Assembly: GCF_900188415.1 (NCBI RefSeq)
Contig: NZ_FZNV01000001.1
Span: 1 to 64,000, forward strand
Direction of reading: 5' to 3'
From: Maribacter sedimenticola
GTDB taxonomy: Bacteria > Bacteroidota > Bacteroidia > Flavobacteriales > Flavobacteriaceae
Length of the DNA: 64,000 nt
Part shown: piece by piece, positions 55,098 to 62,529 of the stretch
Layout: every line of letters begins with the position of its first letter
Numbering within the stretch: position 1 is the stretch's first letter
Notes under the pieces: model-generated
Database searches by the model: none
Seen by the model: only the letters and a program-made list of their open reading frames with translations
Told to the model about the DNA's origin: nothing
Program-made: the position numbers and the translations under genes

Positions 55098-56612
55098 ATG
55101 AAATCAAATACAAATACTAAAAGTGCTTGGAAAATATATTTATTTTCAGCGTTGATTGCATTTGCGGTCAGTTATGGGGTAATTGAGTTGACCAAGGAAC
55201 AGACCAAATCAACTTCAGGTGTTACCGTTGTAGAATCAGTGCCGGGTAGCCGTGTCCTGTATACCGCGGACAATGAAGGAAATATTAAACCATTGGATTT
55301 TACGGACACTTCAGAAAAAGTGCTGGATGCGGTAGTGCATATAAAATCTACCCAAAATGGAACCAGCTATGGAAATCAAGGTGCACGTGAATTGCCCGAT
55401 CCGTTCAAGGAATTTTTTGGTGATATGTTCAAAGGACAATCTCCTGAAGGTATGCAGTCCAGACCACGTGTTGGTACCGGGTCTGGTGTCATCATTAATG
55501 ATAAAGGGTATATCGTAACCAATAACCATGTAATTGACAATGCAGATGAGGTAGAAGTTACTTTGTACAACAACGAATCATATAAAGCTACGGTAATAGG
55601 GACAGACCCAACTACTGATTTAGCATTATTACAGATTAAGGCAGATAACCTTAAAACAATGGCCTTAGTGAATTCTGATGATGTTGAGGTGGGTGAATGG
55701 GTCTTGGCCGTTGGTAATCCTTTAGGATTAAATTCTACGGTTACCGCTGGTATTGTAAGTGCAAAGGCAAGAAGTATACATATTAATACGGACAAATTTG
55801 CCGTGGAGAGTTTTATCCAAACAGATGCGGCCATTAATCCGGGCAATAGTGGAGGTGCTTTGGTAAACCTTGATGGCAATCTAGTCGGTATCAATACGGC
55901 TATAGCAAGTAGAACAGGAACCTACACCGGCTATGGTTTTGCCGTTCCAAGTAATATTGTTACCAAAGTGGTAGAAGACCTTTTAAAATATGGCAATGTT
56001 CAGCGTGGTATGTTAGGGGTGACCATACGTACCATGGACAGTAACTTGGCTAAGGAAAAGGATGTGGACTTTACAAAAGGTGTTTGGGTAGAGCAAGTTG
56101 GTGAAGACAGTGGTGCAGATTTGGCCGGTATAGAAGCTGGTGATATTATTGTAAGTGTCAATGGTAAGGAAACCGCCACATCCCCTAGATTACAGGAAAT
56201 TATTGCTGGCAAAAGACCTGGAGACAAAGTAATGGTTACCATTAATAGAAATGGCAGGGAGAAAGAATTAGAAGTAGAGCTTCATAATTCTCAAGGAGGT
56301 ACAGATATTATCAAAAAAGAAAAGAAAGAGGTATTTAACCTTCTTGGAGCCGATTTTGAAAACTTGAGCAAAGACCTTGCTAAGAAGTTGGATATAGATG
56401 GTGGAGTTCAGGTTACAAAACTTTATCCCGGAAAAATAAAAAAGGAAACACAAATGAGAGAAGGGTTCATTATAACCCATATTGATGGTAAGCGTATTAA
56501 GGACATCAATGATATTGCCTCATTATTGGAAAATAAAAAAGGTGGGGTAATGTTAGAAGGTGTATATGAAGATGGTTCTAAATATTATTATGCCTTCGGA
56601 TTGGATTCATAG
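55098..56612 (+). CDS. DegQ/DegP (HtrA) family periplasmic serine protease
   Basis: A 504-residue protease: an N-terminal membrane/signal helix (~12-30), a trypsin-like domain with the triad His 144 (TNNHVID), Asp 174 (TTDLALL) and Ser 251 (PGNSGGAL), then two PDZ domains at ~295-385 and ~405-500. HtrA enzymes degrade or refold damaged envelope proteins. It has its own terminator and is not part of the neighbouring operons, though it shares the divergent control region with the SusCD operon. Confidence 0.94.
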   Translation: MKSNTNTKSAWKIYLFSALIAFAVSYGVIELTKEQTKSTSGVTVVESVPGSRVLYTADNEGNIKPLDFTDTSEKVLDAVVHIKSTQNGTSYGNQGARELPDPFKEFFGDMFKGQSPEGMQSRPRVGTGSGVIINDKGYIVTNNHVIDNADEVEVTLYNNESYKATVIGTDPTTDLALLQIKADNLKTMALVNSDDVEVGEWVLAVGNPLGLNSTVTAGIVSAKARSIHINTDKFAVESFIQTDAAINPGNSGGALVNLDGNLVGINTAIASRTGTYTGYGFAVPSNIVTKVVEDLLKYGNVQRGMLGVTIRTMDSNLAKEKDVDFTKGVWVEQVGEDSGADLAGIEAGDIIVSVNGKETATSPRLQEIIAGKRPGDKVMVTINRNGREKELEVELHNSQGGTDIIKKEKKEVFNLLGADFENLSKDLAKKLDIDGGVQVTKLYPGKIKKETQMREGFIITHIDGKRIKDINDIASLLENKKGGVMLEGVYEDGSKYYYAFGLDS

Positions 56613-56633
56613 TCCGCTTTAATGATTAATTTT

Positions 56634-56672
56634 ATGCCAAGTGGATAATGTTGTCCACTTGGCATTTTTTTT
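56634..56672 (+). terminator. Rho-independent terminator of degQ
   Basis: Perfect 12-bp stem ATGCCAAGTGGA/TCCACTTGGCAT around an 8-base loop, followed by seven T. Confidence 0.92.
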
Positions 56673-56690
56673 GAAATTAATTCTAGATAG

Positions 56691-57464
56691 ATGCAAATAC
56701 GTTCAAAATCCATAGGATTGGTACTTTCAGGTGGTGGTGTGCGCGGTATGGCACATATAGGTGTTATCAAGGCCATGCAGGAATTTGGCCTGGAAGCAAA
56801 GGTCGTAGCCGGAAGTAGTGTAGGGGCATTGGTAGGTGCCTTGTACGCAGCAGACAAATCCGTGGTAGATATGCTTTGTTTTTTTAAGGACACACCACTT
56901 TTTAAATATAATTATTTTGCTGTTGCCAAACCCGGTCTTTTAAATACCGAACGGTTTATAGATGCGTTTCTGCATTATTTTCCTGAAGATAGTTTCGAGG
57001 CCCTTAAAAGAGAACTTTTTGTTGTGGCCACTAATTTGGAGCAAGGTGAAGAAGTGTTTATCAATGAAGGGGCATTAATTCGTGCGCTCTTGGCGTCTGC
57101 AGCTTTACCGCCCGTTTTTAGTCCCATTGAATATAATGGCGCACTACATGCAGATGGTGGTATTATGAATAACTTTCCGGCGGAACCGGTGGTAAAACGT
57201 GTAGATTATGTCATTGGCAGTAACGTGTCATTGGTTGCCAAATTGGAGAAAAAGCATTTGAACAATTCATTTCAATTGACCGGAAGGGTCACTGGCCTTA
57301 TGATTTATGCCATAAATAGGGAAAAAATAAATAATTGCGACTTGATCATTGAACCACAGGAACTGGAACATATAGGTATTTTGGACCGTAGAGGTATTGA
57401 AAAGGCCTATGCCATTGGGTATGAGACCGCCGTCCGTAAATTAAGCGCAATTTTACCCAACTAG
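56691..57464 (+). CDS. Patatin-like phospholipase family protein
   Basis: A 257-residue protein with the full patatin set: oxyanion loop GGGVRG (14-19), nucleophile Ser 43 in AGSSVGA, and Asp 155 in ADGGI. No signal peptide is present, so it may be cytoplasmic or recruited to membranes. Patatins hydrolyse acyl esters of phospholipids. It ends tail-to-tail with the SLC13 gene; the two stop codons share the palindrome CTAG. Confidence 0.92.
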   Translation: MQIRSKSIGLVLSGGGVRGMAHIGVIKAMQEFGLEAKVVAGSSVGALVGALYAADKSVVDMLCFFKDTPLFKYNYFAVAKPGLLNTERFIDAFLHYFPEDSFEALKRELFVVATNLEQGEEVFINEGALIRALLASAALPPVFSPIEYNGALHADGGIMNNFPAEPVVKRVDYVIGSNVSLVAKLEKKHLNNSFQLTGRVTGLMIYAINREKINNCDLIIEPQELEHIGILDRRGIEKAYAIGYETAVRKLSAILPN

Positions 57465-59311
57465 TTGAGCATGGCACTCAATAATAAGGTACCTACACCC
57501 CACAGGACTAAGGAAATTACTCCACCAATTACCAAAAAATGTTTGAACTTATATATTCCCATACTATAGATCAATGCGTTGGTTTGATAGCCTAATGGGG
57601 TGAAAAAACTAAAGTTGGACGCGAACATAACGCATAAAATGAAAGGTTTTGGGTCCAAACTTAAACCACTGGCCAATGAAATACCTATCGGTGCCATTAT
57701 AATTGCCGTAGCATTATTGGAAACGACACTACTAAACAGCATGGTGGTCAAAAACAATAACCCAATAATAAATGGTGGTTGTTGACCTGCCATTAAGGAT
57801 AATAGCTCCTCTGTGATCCAAGTGTCTGCTTTGGCATTGCTCATTGCAATTCCTAATGGAATCATACCTGCCAATAAAAAAATGATCTGCCAATTTATCT
57901 TTTCATATATACGGTTTAATTCAACACATTTAAACAATAGCATGGCCAATGTTCCGGTAATAACACTGGTCATCACCTCAAATACACCCGTTGCGGCCAT
58001 TGCAATTGTGGCGACAAGAATTATAATAGATAGGTTTCTTTTAAAAGGTGTGGCAGGTGTACGGCCTTCAAATTGGTTAAGTACCGCCAAATTGTTACTG
58101 TTCTCAAAATTTGAAACATATTCCGGTTTTGTTTGTATCAATAACCGGTCGCCCACATGAAGTTGGGTAAATTCGTGATTGCTCTGGTGAAGTCGGTTTT
58201 TTAATATTCTTAATTTCTTTCTTTTGTTGACCGCTAGTGGTATTGCCCTTGGAATCAACATGGTTTTAAGCTCGGTTAAATTTCTACCTAAAAATTTAGA
58301 TCCCGGTAACAGCAATAATTCCAACAATAAGTTTTCATCCTTAGACTGCTTAACTTCTTCGCTCTTTTTGTCAGAATCACTAACCTTCTTGATCTGGGTG
58401 TTTTTCGTAGATTGGAACCTGTCATTTTTCTCAACATCAATCTCAAAATAACCTTCGCCACGCATTTTTTGAAGATTTTCCAGACTGCAATGCAAAAGGA
58501 TAATATCTTTAGGTTGAATTAATAGTTCATGATTCAATAAATTCTGGTCATAGCCATTTCTGGTGAGTCGTAAAACGGTAATATCCGTTTCCTTGAACAT
58601 AAAACTTTCGCCAATTGGCTTTCCTACCAGAGGGGAATCTGCTTCAACCGTAAGGGTCAATAAATAGCGATTAAGGTCATAGTTATCGGATAGTTCACCT
58701 GTGTCCTTTGGCAAAAAGCGATAGAATACTGCAATGATACCCATGGAGATGCCTAAAAAGATGACGCCCATTAACGAAAATTCAAAGAACCCAAGTTTTT
58801 CCCCGGTGTACCTTGCTGCAATATTGTTGACCAATAAATTGGTAGAGGTACCCATTAAGGTGCAACTACCGCCCAATATACTGGCAAAGGAAATAGGCAA
58901 CAATAATTTGCCCGGGGGGAGTTGGTATTTTTCCCGTAATTCCGCTACGATCTTAATGAATACAATGACTACCGCTGTAGAACTTACAAAAGCGGAAATG
59001 CTTCCTGCAATGAGCATAATGGCAAGCATGGCCAAAACAATGGGCCAGTTTTTCAAAATTTTTAGTCCTTTGGCCAAATATGAAATTGCACCGTTCTCTT
59101 CTAGTCCGATCGCTAAAATCATCAAACATAGTATGGTGATGACCGCTTTGTTTGAAAAACCGCTTACAGCTTCTTCTGGAGACACCAAACCTGTCAGTAA
59201 AAGTGCGGCTATGATGCAAAAGGAAATCTTATCCATTGGAAATATCTCAAACGCAAACAGAAAAATAACTGCCGCAATGATGATAAAAACACCAATGATC
59301 TCTATGGTCAT
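57461..59311 (-). CDS. SLC13 family permease with TrkA-C (RCK_C) domains
   Basis: A 616-residue transporter: about six membrane helices, a cytoplasmic insert at ~205-400 with two RCK_C-type domains ('LTVEADSPLVGKPIGESFMFKETDITVLRLTR' and 'LELLLLPGSKFLGRNLTELK'), then further helices. 'SFASILGGSCTLMGTSTNLLVNNIAA' and 'SVVSNNATAIIMAPIGISLA' are the paired SNT-type substrate/sodium motifs of the DASS/SLC13 fold. Members carry dicarboxylates, sulfate or other anions; substrate unknown here. Confidence 0.9.
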   Translation of the reverse strand: MTIEIIGVFIIIAAVIFLFAFEIFPMDKISFCIIAALLLTGLVSPEEAVSGFSNKAVITILCLMILAIGLEENGAISYLAKGLKILKNWPIVLAMLAIMLIAGSISAFVSSTAVVIVFIKIVAELREKYQLPPGKLLLPISFASILGGSCTLMGTSTNLLVNNIAARYTGEKLGFFEFSLMGVIFLGISMGIIAVFYRFLPKDTGELSDNYDLNRYLLTLTVEADSPLVGKPIGESFMFKETDITVLRLTRNGYDQNLLNHELLIQPKDIILLHCSLENLQKMRGEGYFEIDVEKNDRFQSTKNTQIKKVSDSDKKSEEVKQSKDENLLLELLLLPGSKFLGRNLTELKTMLIPRAIPLAVNKRKKLRILKNRLHQSNHEFTQLHVGDRLLIQTKPEYVSNFENSNNLAVLNQFEGRTPATPFKRNLSIIILVATIAMAATGVFEVMTSVITGTLAMLLFKCVELNRIYEKINWQIIFLLAGMIPLGIAMSNAKADTWITEELLSLMAGQQPPFIIGLLFLTTMLFSSVVSNNATAIIMAPIGISLASGLSLDPKPFILCVMFASNFSFFTPLGYQTNALIYSMGIYKFKHFLVIGGVISLVLWGVGTLLLSAMLN

Positions 59312-59422
59312 ACCTTTAAATTATTGAAAATTCTATCAAAGGTATTTCAACTGCTCAATAAGGATAACTCAATCCATTTAAATTTTGGATTTGATAAGGA
59401 AAGATTAAATAAAAAACAAAAA

Positions 59423-59504
59423 ACGCCTTTGCATGGTGCTAAACAATTTGATGGATAGGAATATCTAATCAACAGATTGCTTCAGTACGCTTACAAAGGC
59501 GTTA
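59423..59504 (-). ncRNA. Structured RNA / complex terminator downstream of the ferredoxin reductase gene
   Basis: On the minus strand AACGCCTTTG and CAAAGGCGTT (10 bp) enclose a 62-base insert that itself folds: CTGAA/TTTAG (one G.T), CAAT/ATTG, TTGAT/ATCAA and GATA/TATC stack through small bulges to a TTCC loop. A T-rich tract follows the outer stem. It starts 24 bases after the stop codon of the reductase gene. The outer hairpin with T tract indicates termination; the long folded insert is unusual and could be an sRNA or sensing element. No known family was recognised. Confidence 0.5.
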
Positions 59505-59528
59505 CAATAAAGTTTGTATTACGCTTAT

Positions 59529-60578
59529 CTATACATCATCATAATCTACCTTTATGGTAGGTGTAGTGGCGTGTGCCTGGCAAGTTAAAATAAATCCGTC
59601 CGCTATTTCCTTGTCCGTTAGAATCTGGTTCATGACCATTTCTGCATGGCCTTCTGTTACTTTGGCTATACAACTGCTGCATACCCCACCTTGGCAAGAA
59701 TATGGTGCATCAATGTTTTCTTTAAGAACGGCATCAAGAATTAAGGTTTTCTTGTCCATCGTAAACTGAAATTCCTCATCATCAACAAGGACCGTAATTG
59801 CTGTTTGACCATCGGCCTGTATAGGTAGTTCCTCTTTTATTTCAGTAGGTGTAAAAAGTTCAAAATGGATTTTATCCTTGTCAACTTCATTCTCTATTAA
59901 AGTATCCTGTACCAAACGGATCATCTCCTCTGGTCCACATAAATAGTATCCATCAAAATCAACGTCCTTATGCTTGTTCAATAATGCATAATTTACTGTT
60001 GAGGTATCTATTCTACCGAATAAAGCCTTGTCTTCTCTGGTTTGGCTATTGGTAAAGTATACAAAAAACCGATTGGCATATTCTAATTCCAATTTCACCA
60101 AATCTGTATAGAACATAGTCTCCTCGTACGATTTGTTACCGTACACCAAAACAAATGTATTCTTTGGGTTACTATCTAAAACGGACTTTACAATGCTCAT
60201 AATAGGGGTAATACCACTACCTGCTGCAAATGCGGCAATGTTCTGTACCTCTTTTGTTCTTTTAAAAACAAAACGACCTTCTGGTTCCATAACCTCTAAA
60301 GTATCGCCTACCTTTAATTGTGAATTGGCGTAATTAGAGAATCCGCCATTGTCCACTTTTTTGATCCCAATTGTGATGCCATCTTTTTCAGGAGATGAAC
60401 TAATGGAGTATGCTCTTCTAAGTTCTTTGCCCTTTATTTCTTTTTTTATGGTGATATACTGACCCGCCGTAAAGGTGAAAGTCTGTGCCAATTCTTTAGG
60501 AATTGAAAATGTAACGGCAACAGATGTTGGCGTTAATTTTTTAATATGTTTTACCGTTAATGGGTGAAATTGCGACAT
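59529..60578 (-). CDS. Ferredoxin-NADP(+) reductase-type protein with C-terminal 2Fe-2S domain (PaaE-like)
   Basis: A 349-residue flavoprotein: FAD-binding domain with 'RAYSISSSP', NAD(P) domain with 'AAGSGITPIMSIV' and 'YLCGPEEMI', and a plant-type ferredoxin domain with the four ligands in 'SCQGGVCSSC...C' (Cys pattern C-x4-C-x2-C-x~30-C). It moves electrons from NAD(P)H through FAD to its own 2Fe-2S centre and on to an oxygenase or other acceptor. The layout matches PaaE of phenylacetyl-CoA epoxidase, but no paaABCD genes are nearby, so the partner is unknown. Confidence 0.92.
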   Translation of the reverse strand: MSQFHPLTVKHIKKLTPTSVAVTFSIPKELAQTFTFTAGQYITIKKEIKGKELRRAYSISSSPEKDGITIGIKKVDNGGFSNYANSQLKVGDTLEVMEPEGRFVFKRTKEVQNIAAFAAGSGITPIMSIVKSVLDSNPKNTFVLVYGNKSYEETMFYTDLVKLELEYANRFFVYFTNSQTREDKALFGRIDTSTVNYALLNKHKDVDFDGYYLCGPEEMIRLVQDTLIENEVDKDKIHFELFTPTEIKEELPIQADGQTAITVLVDDEEFQFTMDKKTLILDAVLKENIDAPYSCQGGVCSSCIAKVTEGHAEMVMNQILTDKEIADGFILTCQAHATTPTIKVDYDDV

Positions 60579-60819
60579 ATGTTCATTTCTTTAAATCGAT
60601 CTACAAAATTAAGCATGCTTTTGCGATATCATATGACATTTGTCAAAAAAGTCTAACCATCAATGGTATTTGAAGGGTTTTTATCATATTAAATAATTCT
60701 TAACTTATCTTTTTTTGAAAAAAACCTATAAAAATTGTCCCTAATTTGATTTCGGTAACGTCATGGGGTAAACATGAGAACTTAGAGCAAGTTCTATGAA
60801 CAACTAAAACAGTTAAATT

Positions 60820-61167
60820 ATGAAAGATTTTATGATGATTTTCATTGGTGCAGATTACCAAGAATTAGGTCTATCACCAGAACAATTACAGGAACGTATG
60901 GGGAAATGGTTTGCTTGGAACGAAAAAATGCAAAAACAAGGTATTGTTAAATCTGGCGATGCATTAATGCCCCAAGTAAAAAGAGTATCTGGACCAAACC
61001 GTACCGTTACCGATGCCCCTTTAATCGAAGGTAAAGAATTGATCGGCGGTTACTATATTGTACAGGCAGAGAATGCCGAAGCTGTAGTTGAAATCGCCAA
61101 AGATTATCCAGATTATGATTTAGACGGTACTGTTGAGATTAGGGAAGTAATGGTTTTTGAGCAGTAA
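60820..61167 (+). CDS. YciI/DGPF family protein
   Basis: A 115-residue protein with 'MMIFIGADYQELGLSPEQLQERMGKWFAWNEKMQKQG', 'LIEGKELIGGYYIVQAEN' and 'VEIREVMVF'. This is the YCII-related (DGPF) dimeric fold. Its gene lies 5 bp upstream of an ECF sigma factor of the ECF42 type, which is known to be linked to DGPF proteins in many phyla. The biochemical role is not known; the pair is probably one operon. Confidence 0.88.
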   Translation: MKDFMMIFIGADYQELGLSPEQLQERMGKWFAWNEKMQKQGIVKSGDALMPQVKRVSGPNRTVTDAPLIEGKELIGGYYIVQAENAEAVVEIAKDYPDYDLDGTVEIREVMVFEQ

Positions 61168-61172
61168 ATTAA

Positions 61173-62408
61173 ATGGAACATAAAGTAGTAGACCATCTTT
61201 TTAGACATCATTATGGGAAGATGGTCGCTATTTTAACCCGTTTTTTCGGATTGTCATATATAGAAACCATTGAAGATGCGGTACAGGATACCTTTATAAA
61301 AGCAGCTTCGCAATGGCGGACTAAAATACCAGATAATCCAGAGGGGTGGTTGAACCGTGTCGCCAAAAACAGAACCATTGATATTCTTCGTAGTATACAA
61401 GCAGAAAAGAATAGAAACCTTAGCATTACAACTGGAGCATCATCTTTACAAATAGACGAACTGTTTTTAGATCATGAGGTTGCAGATAGCCAGTTGCGAA
61501 TGATTTTTGTTGCCTGTCACCCAAGTTTACACCCTAGCGAACAAATAGCCTTTGCACTTAAAACCATTTCCGGCTTTAGTATCAAAGAAATTGCCGCTGC
61601 CTTGTTGACCAAAGAGGAAACTATTGCTAAGCGATTGCTCCGGGCAAGAAAAACGATCAGCGATAAGAATATTCAGTTTCAATACCCAAGCCCTGAAACT
61701 GTTCAAGAACGAATGGCACGGGTTATGGAAGTCATTTACTTAACGTTCAATGAAGGCTTCCATTCTACAAACAAGGAAAAATTAATTAAAGAAGATTTAT
61801 GTGGCGAAGCTATTCGCCTTTGTCAATTACTTTTAAAAAAGGAACAATTTAGAAGTGGCAGTTTGTACGCACTTTTTGCATTGCTTTGTTTTCATATGTC
61901 ACGACTGGAAAGCAAAGTTTCCTCTGACAATCAAATAGTTAATTTGCAACACCAAGACCGTACCAAATGGTATTTTCCATTGATAAAGATGGGAAATAGT
62001 GCCATGCTTAAAGCTACGGAATATGAAAATACTTCTGTGTATCATTTTGAAGCTGCGATAGCTTCTGAGCATTTAAATGCCAAAACATTTAAAGATACCA
62101 ATTGGAAAAACATCTCTTATTGGTATGAACAATTGTATATGTTTAAACCAAATATGTTTACGTTGTTAAATCATGCAACAGTATGCCTTCAGTTATCTGA
62201 TTTTGAAAAAACACATCAATTGTTAAAGCGCATTGATGTTGCAGAACTTGGTCAAAGGACCTATTTATATTACGGCTGTTATGCGGAATATTATATGAAA
62301 ATAGGAGAGAAAGATTTGGCAATCTCTTTTTTGGACAAAGCATTGGCTGGGACTACGAATAGGTTAGAGAGAGATTTTTTGATGGGGAAGAAAGAGGGAT
62401 TAATATGA
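61173..62408 (+). CDS. ECF42-type RNA polymerase sigma factor with C-terminal TPR-like extension
   Basis: A 411-residue protein. Sigma-2 region is 'VDHLFRHHYGKMVAILTRFFGL...DAVQDTFIKAASQW' with 'PEGWLNRVAKNRTIDILR'; sigma-4 region is 'SGFSIKEIAAALLTKEETIAKRLLRARKTI'. The remaining ~220 residues are helical with the DUF6596 pattern ('YLTFNEGFHST', 'LKEDLCGEAIRLC'-like text here KEDLCGEAIRLCQLL) and TPR-like repeats. In ECF42 the extension replaces an anti-sigma factor as the regulatory part. Partner YciI is directly upstream. Confidence 0.9.
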   Translation: MEHKVVDHLFRHHYGKMVAILTRFFGLSYIETIEDAVQDTFIKAASQWRTKIPDNPEGWLNRVAKNRTIDILRSIQAEKNRNLSITTGASSLQIDELFLDHEVADSQLRMIFVACHPSLHPSEQIAFALKTISGFSIKEIAAALLTKEETIAKRLLRARKTISDKNIQFQYPSPETVQERMARVMEVIYLTFNEGFHSTNKEKLIKEDLCGEAIRLCQLLLKKEQFRSGSLYALFALLCFHMSRLESKVSSDNQIVNLQHQDRTKWYFPLIKMGNSAMLKATEYENTSVYHFEAAIASEHLNAKTFKDTNWKNISYWYEQLYMFKPNMFTLLNHATVCLQLSDFEKTHQLLKRIDVAELGQRTYLYYGCYAEYYMKIGEKDLAISFLDKALAGTTNRLERDFLMGKKEGLI

Positions 62409-62529
62409 TAGGGAGGTAAACAAACTAAATATAAAACAGCTTATCGAGGTTTTCAACACTATGAAGTATTTTACTTACGTTATGTGTTGTAATAGTTAAA
62501 TTAGCGCTAGACCGACAAAACGACTATAC

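Noticed and set aside
55376..55894. 172-codon open frame on the minus strand
   Set aside because: It is the antisense shadow of the degQ protease domain; the low-complexity Pro/Ser/Thr product looks non-coding.
58734..59327. 197-codon open frame on the plus strand
   Set aside because: It lies wholly opposite the SLC13 permease gene, whose motifs and membrane pattern are clear; the plus-strand product has no recognisable features.
59529..60578. Phenylacetate degradation locus
   Set aside because: The PaaE-like reductase is the only member; paaA-D or paaK genes are not in the window.
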